64,000 nt of DNA from CAIOYC01 sp038327995. GTDB taxonomy: Bacteria > Pseudomonadota > Alphaproteobacteria > Caulobacterales > Caulobacteraceae. Positions 1 through 8,461 of the stretch are shown piece by piece. The DNA lies in the NCBI GenBank assembly GCA_038327995.1, contig JBBQLP010000010.1, positions 6,359-70,358 on the forward strand, in the 5' to 3' direction. Numbering within the stretch: the first letter of the stretch is position 1; the number at the start of each line of letters is the position of its first letter. Made by a program: the position numbers and the translations under genes. The notes below the pieces were generated by a model that saw only the letters and a program-made list of their open reading frames with translations, did not search any database and was not told the origin of the DNA.

Positions 1-44
1 TGAGAAGGATTCCAGGCGCATCGCCGGCCGAAAGGGCGCGACAT

Positions 45-67
45 TTGTTGGTATCATTGTTGGTATC
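45..67. repeat. Short tandem direct repeat at the left edge
   Basis: Two copies of TTGTTGGTATC lie one base apart (45-55 and 57-67). The first 215 bases hold no coding region I can support. On the minus strand a reading frame runs off the left edge through these repeats, but too little is visible to name it. Confidence 0.3.
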
Positions 68-215
68 GAGCCTCCCGGATGGTCATCAGCCTATTGTAGT
101 AAAACAACAATCCTCGCCAGTGCGGGTCCCTCCGGGCCTACCAGTCGCACGCCTCGTATGGGCGGTGCGCCTACCCCGGACGATCTTGTCGCCCGGGGCC
201 TTGGCGAAACGCCGA

Positions 216-776
216 TTACGGCATCAACACCGTATCAACCACGTGGATAACGCCGTTGGACTGATTCACGTTGGCGATGGTCACGGTGGAAGTTCCGCCT
301 TTAGCGTCGGTCAGCATAACGTGGCGATGGCGGACCGAGACCTTTAAGGGCTCGCCTTGTACGGTGGTCAGTCTGCCACCATGCCTGCCTAGCTTCATCA
401 GGTCGGCGGCGGAATATTTGCCGGAAACCACATGATAGGTCAGGATTTTGGTCAGCGTATCCTTGTTCTCGGGCTTCACCAGCGTGTCGACCGTGCCCGC
501 CGGAAGCTTGGCGAAGGCTTCGTTGGTGGGCGCGAAGACGGTGAACGGACCGGGACCTGAAAGGGTGTCCACCAGACCCGCGGCCTTGACGGCTGCAACG
601 AGCGTAGTGTGGTCCTTCGAGTTGACCGCGTTTTCGATGATATTTTTGGAAGGATACATGGCCGCGCCGCCGACCATGGGGTCGTGCATCGCCATATGCG
701 CGAAGGCGGCGGGGGCGGCGGTGAGCGACAGGGCGAGGAGAGAGGCCGCGAACAGGCGGCGGGGAGTATTGGACAT
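216..776 (-). CDS. Secreted fasciclin (FAS1) domain protein
   Basis: This is a 186-residue protein with an N-terminal signal peptide (about residues 1-26, ending AAFAHM) followed by one FAS1 domain. The domain is recognised by the sequence TVFAPTNEAFAKLP, by TYHVVSGKYSAADL, and by a C-terminal stretch in which NGVIHVVDTVL closes the fold. FAS1 proteins are extracytoplasmic adhesion or surface proteins; no enzymatic role is expected. The open frame extends upstream to 917, but I start it at the ATG at 776, because only that start puts the signal peptide at the N-terminus. It lies downstream of the hydroxylase gene on the same strand with a 92-base gap, so co-transcription is possible but not shown. 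Confidence 0.85.
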   Translation of the reverse strand: MSNTPRRLFAASLLALSLTAAPAAFAHMAMHDPMVGGAAMYPSKNIIENAVNSKDHTTLVAAVKAAGLVDTLSGPGPFTVFAPTNEAFAKLPAGTVDTLVKPENKDTLTKILTYHVVSGKYSAADLMKLGRHGGRLTTVQGEPLKVSVRHRHVMLTDAKGGTSTVTIANVNQSNGVIHVVDTVLMP

Positions 777-868
777 GGGAGCGCTCCAGATTGCTTTCCC
801 TTGGTTCGGGAATGCTGGAGCTACGATCTTGGGCGTCCAAGGGATGCGTCGGGTGGCCGCAATGGCGC

Positions 869-1909
869 TCACACTACTGGCTGCGGCTTGCTGCGTACCC
901 ATTGCGACAGCACCCACTTTTCTCCACTGGTCGGGGGCAGTCCGGCGTGCACTGTGCGAGGGTCCACCCGATCTTCGCCATCCACGCTGAAGAAGAAAAG
1001 AGCGTCGCCAGTCTGGCCCTTGAAGCGGTAGTGCATTTCGGGAAACTCAGTCTCGCCACCCTCGTAGCTGTCGTTCAGATAGAGGAGGAAGGTGGCGATC
1101 CTCTGCCCCTCGCGCGCCAACACCTGGGCAAAACCGGGGACGTCCGGGTTCAGGAAGTCGAAATGGTGGTCAAAGCTCTGCCCTACCGAATAGTGCAGTA
1201 CATTGGGGGCCTCCTGAAGATCTCGCGCCAAGCCGAGCGCAGCGGCGATGCGCGTGCGTAGCAGGGCCAGCACCACGTCCCCGTCGAATAGGGCGAACCC
1301 TGCGCCGGAGTTGGTGCGCATATTGGGTTGAGGGTTGGCGGTGGGGCCCGGCTTATAGACGCCGGTCTGTTTCAGCCGTCCTTGGGCGCGGGAGATCAGC
1401 CAGTCGCACGCCGACTTGGGTGCAAACGCCCGCACCACGCCGATGCGTGGCGATGTGCTGACGTCTTGGACTGGCAAGGGCTCCAGCCAAGTCCCGGGAT
1501 CGTCGCCGATAATGGCCAGTTGCGGCGCGGCGCGAGGATCGCCTCGTTTGCTGGCGATGCGTAGCCAGCGCAGGGCTTCTCCCCAGTTCTGCTCCAGTCC
1601 GACGCCGTTGGCGCGCAGCACCGCCGCCATGTGGGCGGCGTCTGCCCCGCCCGCCGCTGCAGCTCCTTCGATCAGAACCGAGCCCTTGACGGGGTCGAGT
1701 GGAGCCGCACGCCCCACCGTCAAACGCGCGCCGAGATAGCTCATCGATGGAGCGTGCCCGGCGTCTGCGGCTATTTGCAGCCAACCCACAGCCACATCGT
1801 GCCGCCCCTCGGCGTCGAACAGGCGGGCGAGGGCGAACTGGGCGTCCGGGTCGCCGGACCGCGCCTTGGCCTGGAATTCAGCGCTGGTGATGGTTGCGGT
1901 CGTACTCAT
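869..1909 (-). CDS. Sel1-repeat / prolyl 4-hydroxylase-like 2OG-Fe(II) oxygenase
   Basis: The 346-residue protein has two parts. Residues about 10-130 contain Sel1-like (TPR-related) repeats, for example DPDAQFALARLFD and VGWLQIAADAGHAPSMSYLG. Residues about 155-340 form a prolyl 4-hydroxylase-type double-stranded beta-helix oxygenase. The iron ligands appear as H249-x-D251 and H321, and K331 is the likely 2-oxoglutarate anchor. The family hydroxylates proline or other residues on peptides using Fe(II), oxygen and 2-oxoglutarate. The Sel1 part probably recruits a protein partner. The target is unknown. There is no signal peptide, so it should be cytoplasmic. Confidence 0.85.
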   Translation of the reverse strand: MSTTATITSAEFQAKARSGDPDAQFALARLFDAEGRHDVAVGWLQIAADAGHAPSMSYLGARLTVGRAAPLDPVKGSVLIEGAAAAGGADAAHMAAVLRANGVGLEQNWGEALRWLRIASKRGDPRAAPQLAIIGDDPGTWLEPLPVQDVSTSPRIGVVRAFAPKSACDWLISRAQGRLKQTGVYKPGPTANPQPNMRTNSGAGFALFDGDVVLALLRTRIAAALGLARDLQEAPNVLHYSVGQSFDHHFDFLNPDVPGFAQVLAREGQRIATFLLYLNDSYEGGETEFPEMHYRFKGQTGDALFFFSVDGEDRVDPRTVHAGLPPTSGEKWVLSQWVRSKPQPVV

Positions 1910-2029
1910 GCGTCCGTCACGGGAACCTTAGGGATTGGCGTAAGAGCTAACCGGCAACAGCCGGCGGCGCCAGTGTCCCCTACAGGCGGCGCCCTCGCCA
2001 ATCCGGCCGCGCACGCCTAAATAGCGCTG

Positions 2030-3196
2030 ATGGACGCTGCCGCTCTCCTTTGGGAAGACCCGACCCTCGCCGCCGCCAAGGCCGCTACGGGGCTGTCAAC
2101 TGGTGCGCGCGTGGTTGCGGCAATGTCCGGCGGGGTGGACTCAACTGTTGTCGCGGCCCTGCTGCATCGGGCCGGATATGACGTAGTGGGCGTGACGCTG
2201 CAACTCTATGACCACGGCGCGACGGTGAAAAAGGCAGGCGCCTGTTGCGCCGGGCAAGACATCCGCGACGCCCGCATGGCCTCCGAACGCATGGGCGTGC
2301 CGCACTATGTGCTCGACTACGAAAGCCGCTTTCGCCAGGAGGTGATCGACGATTTCGCCGACGCCTATCTGCGCGGCGAGACGCCCATTCCCTGCATCCG
2401 CTGCAATCAGACGGTGAAGTTCCGGGACCTTATGGATGTGGCTCGCGACCTGGGGGCAGAAGCCATGGCCACTGGCCACTACGTCCGCCGCGTAGATGGG
2501 GCGCACGGGCCGGAACTTCACCGGGCGCACGATCCGGCGCGCGACCAGAGCTATTTCCTGTTCGCCACCACCCGTGAACAGCTCGCCTATCTGCGCTTTC
2601 CGCTGGGCGATCTGCCCAAGAGTGCGGTGCGAGAGGCGGCGAGGGCGCTGGGCATGGCGGTGGCGACCAAGCCGGACAGCCAGGACATCTGTTTCGTGCC
2701 CGAGGGCAAATACTCCACCCTGATCGACAAGCTGCGCCCGAACGCGGCGGGGGCAGGCGACATTGTGCATCTGGATGGGCGGGTGCTGGGGCGTCACGAA
2801 GGCGTCACCCGTTATACCGTAGGTCAACGGCGGGGGCTCAACGTCGCCGTGGGCGATCCTTTGTTCGTGGTGAACATCGAACCGGATACGAAACGTGTGA
2901 TCGTTGGTCCGCGCGAGGCGCTCTTGACCCGCGCCCTGACGCTGAAGGAGACCAATTGGCTCGGCGACGAGCCGACCATCGGAGACGCCGCGACGGCGGG
3001 AAAGGCCGTGCTGGCCCGCGTGCGCTCCACCCGCGATCCGGTTCCGGCGCGGCTGGTCAGGGGGGAGGGCGTCTTGGTGGTCTTTGACGCAGCAGAGGAA
3101 GGCGTCTCCCCCGGACAGGCCTGCGTCCTCTATGACCCCGCAAATCCCAGCCGGGTGCTCGGCGGCGGATTTATCGCCACCACCGAGCGGGCCTGA
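2030..3196 (+). CDS. mnmA: tRNA-specific 2-thiouridylase MnmA
   Basis: MnmA catalyses 2-thiolation of the wobble uridine U34 in tRNAs for Lys, Glu and Gln, taking sulfur from a persulfide relay and using ATP to adenylate the base. The PP-loop SGGVDS is at residues 33-38. The catalytic cysteine region CIRCNQ is at 122-127 and the second active-site cysteine is C221 in DICFVPEG. The TGHYVRR and DQSYFL segments are also typical. At 388 residues it is slightly longer than the enterobacterial protein because of an N-terminal extension of about 20 residues, as seen in alphaproteobacteria. The gene stands alone between divergent and convergent neighbours. Confidence 0.96.
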   Translation: MDAAALLWEDPTLAAAKAATGLSTGARVVAAMSGGVDSTVVAALLHRAGYDVVGVTLQLYDHGATVKKAGACCAGQDIRDARMASERMGVPHYVLDYESRFRQEVIDDFADAYLRGETPIPCIRCNQTVKFRDLMDVARDLGAEAMATGHYVRRVDGAHGPELHRAHDPARDQSYFLFATTREQLAYLRFPLGDLPKSAVREAARALGMAVATKPDSQDICFVPEGKYSTLIDKLRPNAAGAGDIVHLDGRVLGRHEGVTRYTVGQRRGLNVAVGDPLFVVNIEPDTKRVIVGPREALLTRALTLKETNWLGDEPTIGDAATAGKAVLARVRSTRDPVPARLVRGEGVLVVFDAAEEGVSPGQACVLYDPANPSRVLGGGFIATTERA

Positions 3197-3202
3197 CGCA
3201 GC

Positions 3203-5011
3203 CTAGTTCTGCGGCTTGTTCGCGTCGTTCTGGCCGGGCCCGTCCGGCCGCTGGCCCTTGTGCTGACCTAGGTTGGGCTTGTCCGGGTGCGAGGGCGCGC
3301 CCTGAGCCTTTGCCGCATCAGCTACCACCTTGGCCTTGGTCTCGGCGGCGACCTTCGCCTGTTGGGCTGCGACTTTGGCCTGTTCGGTCGCGACTCTGCT
3401 CTGGGCGTCCGCCGTAGCCTTTTGCGCCGCCGCTAGTTTCGCCTGCTCCTGCTGGACCCGCGCGGCCTGTTCCTGGACCCGTTGCTGGGTCTGGACCTGC
3501 TGCTGTTGCGCCTGCGCCGCCTGAAGGGCGGCCGCCTGCTGGGCACGCTGCTGATCTACGACCCGCCTTGCAGCGTCCTGTTGGGCTCGCGCCTGTTGTT
3601 GCTGGGCGACCGCTGCGTCGCGGGCGGCTTGGCGCGCCGCATCCTGTTGAGCACGTTGTTGAGCCTGCGCCGCCTGATCGGACTGGTGGCGAGCAGCGTC
3701 CGCCGCGGCCTGTTGCTGGGCTTGTTGGGCGCGGGCTGCCTGCGCCTGATCGGCGTTCCTGCGAGCGGCGTCCTGTTGCGCCTGTTGTTGCTGACGCGAC
3801 TGGGCTGCGGCTTGAGCATCCGCCTGCGCCCGAGATTGCGCAGCCGCCTGTTGCCGCTGCTGATCAGCCTGCTGGCGTTGCTGATCTTGCTGCTGCGCCT
3901 GGGCTGTTGCCTGCGCCTGTTGCTGCTGAAACTGCAACTGACGCTGCTGGTCAGCCTGCTGGCGCGATTGATCTTGCTGTTGAGCGCGGCGTCCGGCGTC
4001 AAAATTCCGGTCGCCCGGCCCACCGAACTGCTGCCCGCCCTGCGATTGCGTTTGAGTGGGCGGAGCGGCGTCCCGATTCTGGTGATGATCTGAAGCGCGC
4101 CCAAGCGAGTAAGCGGCCGCTGCGGCGACAAGCGCGGTAGCGAGGCTCGATCCGCTGCCTCCAACGTTCACATCCTGACGCCGCTGGTCATAGCGTCCCT
4201 GGTCGTAGGTGCTTCCGAGAACGTCGTTGTAGCGCTGCGCCTCGATAGCCCGGCGATCCTGCTCGTCCTGCCAGTAGGCCTGTTGCTGGGCGGCGTGCTC
4301 GTCGTGATAGGCGCGCCAGTCCGCGTATTGCGCCTGCTGCTGCTCCCAACGGGCGCGGTCGGCGTCGATGGCGGCGCGGCGCTCCTGCCAGCGAGCGGCG
4401 GCGACGGCCTGACGGTCGCGGGTCAGGGCGGCGTTGTAGAGTTGCTTGGCGCGGTAGAGATAACGGCCCGCCAGATCGGCGCGCTCATCGACAAAGGCCG
4501 GATCAAGCGTTCGACCCTGGTTGTCATAGACCACCACAAGCTGGCCGTTGGAGTAGCCGTAGCTGTATTGCGGGTCCTGCACCAGGTAGGGGTTGGCCTG
4601 CCCCGCGTCATAGTAATAGTAGCGTTGGCCCTCTGGCGTGCGCTCGACCACGCGGGTGGAACGGTTGCTCCGCCACACCCACGGGCGGGTGCCGTTGTAG
4701 TCGAAGGCGTAGTCGGGGGGCGTGTCGCCCAGCACTCGCGAGGTCTGATAGGCGCGGTCGGCGTAGGCATAGCGGTCGCGCGGCGCGGCCACCCGACCGA
4801 TGGTCGCGCGCGGCGCGGCGGGCAAGGCGCTTCCGATCGGCGCAGCGTTGGACGGGGCCGTGTCGGTGGTTGTCAGCGGCAGCGGCGGCGGCTGGTCGAG
4901 CACGGCCGAAGTCTGATTTCCCGGGCCGCTCTGGTTGCAGCCAGCCAGAGTCGCGGCGGCCAGAGCGGCGATCAGCGCCAGCTTCGATGAGGTGTCTCGG
5001 AATGAGGTCAT
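3203..5011 (-). CDS. Large Q/A-rich coiled-coil lipoprotein, function unknown
   Basis: This is a 602-residue protein. I start it at the ATG at 5011, which directly precedes a lipoprotein signal peptide with lipobox LAGC (Cys about residue 25); the upstream 26 codons would bury it. The N-terminal third is a mixed domain rich in Tyr, Arg and Asp with segments such as TPPDYAFDYNGTRPWVWR and YYYDAGQ. The rest, about residues 320-560, is a long low-complexity segment of Q, A, R and D, such as AQAQQQDQQRQQADQQRQQ, that should form extended coiled coil or disordered structure. The C-terminal tail is KPNLGQHKGQRPDGPGQNDANKPQN. I do not recognise the family. It is probably anchored in the outer membrane with a periplasmic coiled-coil extension. 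The end nearly abuts mnmA convergently. Confidence 0.75.
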   Translation of the reverse strand: MTSFRDTSSKLALIAALAAATLAGCNQSGPGNQTSAVLDQPPPLPLTTTDTAPSNAAPIGSALPAAPRATIGRVAAPRDRYAYADRAYQTSRVLGDTPPDYAFDYNGTRPWVWRSNRSTRVVERTPEGQRYYYYDAGQANPYLVQDPQYSYGYSNGQLVVVYDNQGRTLDPAFVDERADLAGRYLYRAKQLYNAALTRDRQAVAAARWQERRAAIDADRARWEQQQAQYADWRAYHDEHAAQQQAYWQDEQDRRAIEAQRYNDVLGSTYDQGRYDQRRQDVNVGGSGSSLATALVAAAAAYSLGRASDHHQNRDAAPPTQTQSQGGQQFGGPGDRNFDAGRRAQQQDQSRQQADQQRQLQFQQQQAQATAQAQQQDQQRQQADQQRQQAAAQSRAQADAQAAAQSRQQQQAQQDAARRNADQAQAARAQQAQQQAAADAARHQSDQAAQAQQRAQQDAARQAARDAAVAQQQQARAQQDAARRVVDQQRAQQAAALQAAQAQQQQVQTQQRVQEQAARVQQEQAKLAAAQKATADAQSRVATEQAKVAAQQAKVAAETKAKVVADAAKAQGAPSHPDKPNLGQHKGQRPDGPGQNDANKPQN

Positions 5012-5074
5012 GGCGATAAAATCCTCCAGAAGCTTAAGCGTTCCGCTCAGGCTGCGTGTCACCTGTGGCGGATT

Positions 5075-5121
5075 TGAGATGAACGGCACTGGAACGGCGA
5101 GGGTCGGGGTTGTTCATCTCA
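5075..5121. promoter_or_regulatory. 10-bp perfect inverted repeat between lipoprotein and thiolase genes
   Basis: TGAGATGAAC at 5075-5084 is matched by its exact complement GTTCATCTCA at 5112-5121, with 27 bases between. It sits in the 192-base region between the two divergent starts (5011 and 5204). It could be a pair of operator half-sites or a hairpin in a leader; the sequence alone does not decide. Confidence 0.45.
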
Positions 5122-5203
5122 CGCTCGCCGCTCGTTCGCTGAGCGCTCGCTCAAAGATGCCAACCGTCCTATATCTCATTCCGAACCGTCTATCGGAGCA
5201 GCC

Positions 5204-6397
5204 ATGTCCACCGTTTCAGACCCCATCGTCATCTGTTCCTACGCCAGGACGCCCATGGGTGGCTTTCAGGGCGCGCTCGGGACCGTGAAGGCCACCGCCC
5301 TCGGCGCTGCGGCGGTGAAGGCAGCGCTGGAGCGATCGGGGGCCAGGGCCGAAGACGTGGAGCAGATCATCATGGGCTGCGTCCTTCCCGCTGGCCTCGG
5401 ACAGGCCCCTGCGCGCCAGGCGGGGCTGGGGGCGGGGCTTCCGCTCGGCGTCGAGGCTTCGACTGTCAACAAGATGTGCGGATCGGGGATGCAGGCGGCG
5501 ATCATGGCCCACGATGCGTTGGCGGCGGGCAGCGCCGATATCATAATCGCCGGGGGTATGGAGAGCATGACCGGCGCCCCCTACGTGATGGCGAAGCACC
5601 GCTCCGGCGCCCGCATCGGCCACGACGTCATCTCTGACAGTATGTATCTCGACGGGTTGGAGGACGCCTATGAGCCCGGCAAGCTGATGGGTGCGTTCGC
5701 CGAGGATAGCGCCCGCACCTACCAGTTCACTCGCGAACAGCAGGACGCCTACGCTGTCGAAAGCCTTTCCCGCGCGCGTAAGGCGACAGAGAGCGGCGCC
5801 TTCAAGCGGGAAATCGTCGCCGTCGAGGTCGCCACCCGGAAGGGAACCGAGACGGTAAGCCAGGACGAGCAGCCGATGAAAGCCGATCCCGCCAAAATCC
5901 CGACCCTGAAGCCCGCCTTCTCGAAAGACGGCACGATCACCGCCGCCAACGCCTCCTCCATTTCCGACGGCGCCGCGGCTCTGGTGATGACGCGGGAGTC
6001 GGTTGCACGCGAGAAGGGTCTGACGATCCTGGCCCGCGTGGTGTCCCACGCCACCCACGCGCACGAACCGGCCCTCTTCACCACCGCCCCCGTGCCGGCG
6101 ATGCGCAAGGCGCTGAAGAAGGCGGGGTGGACGGTCGATGATGTGGACCTTTGGGAGATCAACGAGGCCTTCGCAGTGGTGCCGATGATCGCCATGCAGG
6201 AGATGGGCCTCGAGCACGCCAAGGTGAACGTCAACGGCGGCGCTTGCGCCCTTGGCCACCCCATCGGGGCGTCCGGCGCGCGCATCCTGGCGACGCTCCT
6301 CTCGGCGCTGGAGGCGTCGGGCGGGACGAAGGGGATGGCCTCGCTCTGTATCGGCGGTGGCGAGGCGACGGCCATGGCGGTGGAGTTGGTGCATTGA
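5204..6397 (+). CDS. Acetyl-CoA C-acetyltransferase (thiolase)
   Basis: The 397-residue protein is a biosynthetic-type thiolase that condenses two acetyl-CoA to acetoacetyl-CoA or cleaves the reverse way. The nucleophilic cysteine is C92 in VNKMCGSGMQ. The active-site histidine is H352 in ALGHPIGASGAR and the second catalytic cysteine is C382 in LCIGGGEA. The NEAF motif (WEINEAFAVV) is also present. No phaB or phaC is adjacent, so whether it serves polyhydroxybutyrate, ketone body or general beta-oxidation metabolism is open. Its stop codon overlaps the TTG start proposed for the next gene. Confidence 0.93.
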   Translation: MSTVSDPIVICSYARTPMGGFQGALGTVKATALGAAAVKAALERSGARAEDVEQIIMGCVLPAGLGQAPARQAGLGAGLPLGVEASTVNKMCGSGMQAAIMAHDALAAGSADIIIAGGMESMTGAPYVMAKHRSGARIGHDVISDSMYLDGLEDAYEPGKLMGAFAEDSARTYQFTREQQDAYAVESLSRARKATESGAFKREIVAVEVATRKGTETVSQDEQPMKADPAKIPTLKPAFSKDGTITAANASSISDGAAALVMTRESVAREKGLTILARVVSHATHAHEPALFTTAPVPAMRKALKKAGWTVDDVDLWEINEAFAVVPMIAMQEMGLEHAKVNVNGGACALGHPIGASGARILATLLSALEASGGTKGMASLCIGGGEATAMAVELVH

Positions 6398-6894
6398 GAC
6401 GCGTCGGGGGGCTGATCGCGGCCGGACTGGCTTTCGCGCTTCCCGCATTCGCCTTTGCGGACGGACCCAATCCGAAAGCGCTCGACTGGTTGGTCGGGCG
6501 CTGGACGGCGGAAAAGACCGCCGACGGCGCCGCTGGCGGCTTCAGTTTCGAGCGTGAGGCAGGCGGTAAGGTGATCGTGCGTCATAACCACGCCGACTAC
6601 CCGGCCTCGGGTGCGCGGCCAGCCTCTCACCATGACGACCTGATGGTGGTCTATTTCGACGGCCCCCTCCGCGCCGACTACTGGGACAACGAAGGCCACA
6701 CCATCCACTACACGGGCGCTGTCAGCGAAGACGGGCGGGTGATCTTTACGGACACCGCTGCGTCAGGCCCGCACTACCGCCTCACCTACAAACCGCAGGG
6801 CGCCCAGGGGCTGTCAGGCCAGTTCGAGGTCGAGCCGCCGGGCGAGGCTGCGTTCAAGAGCTACCTCACCTGGACGGCGGTGCGAGTCCCCTAA
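6394..6894 (+). CDS. Small secreted protein of unknown function
   Basis: The protein has 166 residues if translation begins at the TTG at 6394, which overlaps the thiolase stop. That start places a clean signal peptide (LIAAGLAFALPAFAFADG) at the N-terminus, whereas the longer open frame begins inside the thiolase gene. The mature part begins NPKALDWLVGRWTAEK, a phrasing typical of lipocalin-like or DUF1579/nitrobindin-like beta-barrel proteins, and it continues with beta-rich segments such as DDLMVVYFDGPLRADYW. No catalytic motif is visible. It is probably co-transcribed with the thiolase. It overlaps the end of the convergent pirin gene by four bases. Confidence 0.7.
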   Translation: MRRVGGLIAAGLAFALPAFAFADGPNPKALDWLVGRWTAEKTADGAAGGFSFEREAGGKVIVRHNHADYPASGARPASHHDDLMVVYFDGPLRADYWDNEGHTIHYTGAVSEDGRVIFTDTAASGPHYRLTYKPQGAQGLSGQFEVEPPGEAAFKSYLTWTAVRVP

Positions 6895-7784
6895 CTCATC
6901 GGCTCGGGCTGCGGCATGGGTACATCCTCCGGCGCGGGGATGAAGTCGTGGTCGTCGCCCTCTGGGAGTTTCATTCGCCCGGCCTTCCAGTCCTCTTTCG
7001 CCTGCTGAATCCGCGCGTGCGAGGAGGAGACGAGGTTCCACCAGATGTAGCGCTTGCCCACCGGCTCGCCGCCGAGCGCCATCACTCTGGCCTTGGTCAC
7101 GGCGGTCAGCACCGCGTCGGCGCCCCTGGCGAAGACCAGCATCTGGCCCGCCTCATAGGTGCGATCATCCACCTCCACGCTGCCTTCGACAATGAAGGCC
7201 GCGCGCTCGGAATACTCGCCCGGCATCCCGGCCTTGGTTCCGGGCTCCAGTTCCCAATGGATGTAGAAGAGCGGCGAGTGGGTCTGCACCTTCGCTGCAG
7301 CCCCATAGGCCGAACCCGCCACCAGCCGGGCCCACAACCCACCTACCTGATAGGTCGGCAGATCATCGCCCTTGTGATTGGCGAAGGTGGGGTCGGTCTC
7401 TTCCGCCTCGTTGGGCAATGCGACCCAGGCCTGGAGACCATGCGAACGGCTCGGACCTTTCAGGATTTCGGGATCGGTGCGCTCGGAATGGACGATCCCC
7501 TTGCCAGCAGTCATCCAGTTCACCTCGCCGGGCTTGATCGCCAGCGCCGAACCGAGATTATCTCGGTGAAAGATTTCGCCCTCGAACAGATAGGTGACGG
7601 TAGAGAGGCCGATATGAGGATGCGGGCGCACATCTATCCCATGGCCGGGAGCGAACACCGCCGGTCCCATGTGGTCGAGGAAGATGAAAGGCCCGACCAT
7701 CCGGTGCGTGGGAAAGGGCAGAATCCGCCCGACCTCAAACCCGCCGAGGTCGCGCGGGCGGCTGGGAATGACGAGTTCGATCAT
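6891..7784 (-). CDS. Pirin family protein (bicupin)
   Basis: This 297-residue protein carries the N-terminal cupin of pirins. The metal-binding cluster is visible as HPHIGLSTVTYLFEGE followed by GIVHSERT. The C-terminal cupin includes YEAGQMLVFARGADAVLTAV. Bacterial pirins are cytoplasmic Fe(II) or Cu(II) cupins; some oxidise quercetin and others bind metabolic enzymes, so the substrate here is unknown. It is followed on the same strand by nothing close, and an Lrp/AsnC regulator lies immediately upstream on the same strand, with 24 bases between the regulator's stop and this gene's start. Confidence 0.9.
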   Translation of the reverse strand: MIELVIPSRPRDLGGFEVGRILPFPTHRMVGPFIFLDHMGPAVFAPGHGIDVRPHPHIGLSTVTYLFEGEIFHRDNLGSALAIKPGEVNWMTAGKGIVHSERTDPEILKGPSRSHGLQAWVALPNEAEETDPTFANHKGDDLPTYQVGGLWARLVAGSAYGAAAKVQTHSPLFYIHWELEPGTKAGMPGEYSERAAFIVEGSVEVDDRTYEAGQMLVFARGADAVLTAVTKARVMALGGEPVGKRYIWWNLVSSSHARIQQAKEDWKAGRMKLPEGDDHDFIPAPEDVPMPQPEPMS

Positions 7785-7808
7785 GGCTCCGGTTTGCGTA
7801 GTTCGGCC

Positions 7809-8306
7809 CTATCCCAATCCGCTCACACAGGGGCTGATCAGGCCCAGAGGAACGGCGGTGGAGGTTTTGACGCTGCGCATGACGATGCGGCTCTCGACGT
7901 TGGAGACGAGGCCGAGGGAGAGCAGCTTTTCGCGCAGGAAATCGTCAAACGCGTGCATATCCCGAGTGATGATCCTCAGCACGTAGTCCATGCCGCCCGT
8001 CACCGTGGCGCATTGCGCGACCTCAGGCCACTTGACCACGGCGGCCTCGAACGCTTCGAGGTTTTCCTTGGTGGGGAGCGACAGCTTCACCTCGGCGAAC
8101 ACCTCAAAGGCCAGGCCGAGCTTTTCGCGGTCGAGGATGGTGACGCGCTTTTCGATAATACCCACGTCTTCCAGCCGCTTTATCCGTCGCCAGCAGGGGG
8201 AGGACGACAAGCCCACCCGCTCGGCAATCTCGGCCACCGAAAGGCTGGCGTCGTGCTGGATCAGGTCGAGGATTTTAGCGTCGATGGCGTCCAGAACTTC
8301 CGCCAA
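7809..8306 (-). CDS. Lrp/AsnC family transcriptional regulator
   Basis: The protein has an N-terminal winged helix with the Lrp signature LDAIDAKILDLIQ, the recognition helix region VGLSSSPCWRRIKRLEDVGII, and a C-terminal RAM effector-binding domain with TGGMDYVLRIITRDMHAFDDFL. I start it at the TTG at 8306, which has GGGAG at suitable spacing; the open frame also allows a TTG at 8342 without a ribosome-binding site. The length is 165 residues. The tail beyond the RAM domain (TAVPLGLISPCVSGLG) is a little longer than usual. The pirin gene follows directly, so the two may form an operon. Confidence 0.87.
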   Translation of the reverse strand: MAEVLDAIDAKILDLIQHDASLSVAEIAERVGLSSSPCWRRIKRLEDVGIIEKRVTILDREKLGLAFEVFAEVKLSLPTKENLEAFEAAVVKWPEVAQCATVTGGMDYVLRIITRDMHAFDDFLREKLLSLGLVSNVESRIVMRSVKTSTAVPLGLISPCVSGLG

Positions 8307-8461
8307 ATCTAACTCTCCCGCGGCATCACCGTTGGCGAGCAAGGGCAGAATTTTTCCACCCTATGCCCGCATCGAAGGGAATAGGGCTAGATTGATGCTA
8401 TGGCAAGGCGATATAAGCACGTTTATGTCGCGAGATGGCGGATCGGCGACGTCGCTGTGCT

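Noticed and set aside
1..215. A tRNA or integrase gene at the left edge
   Set aside because: No cloverleaf could be drawn, and no integrase motif is visible in the short frames.
3482..4164. Open frames on both strands (about 200 residues each) inside the Q/A-rich lipoprotein gene
   Set aside because: They are shadows caused by the repetitive CAG/GCG-rich DNA; products are low-complexity Leu- or Arg-rich sequences with no start context.
5216..6448. A 410-residue minus-strand frame over the thiolase gene
   Set aside because: The plus strand has a complete thiolase with catalytic residues; the antisense product is Arg/His-rich without any recognisable motif.
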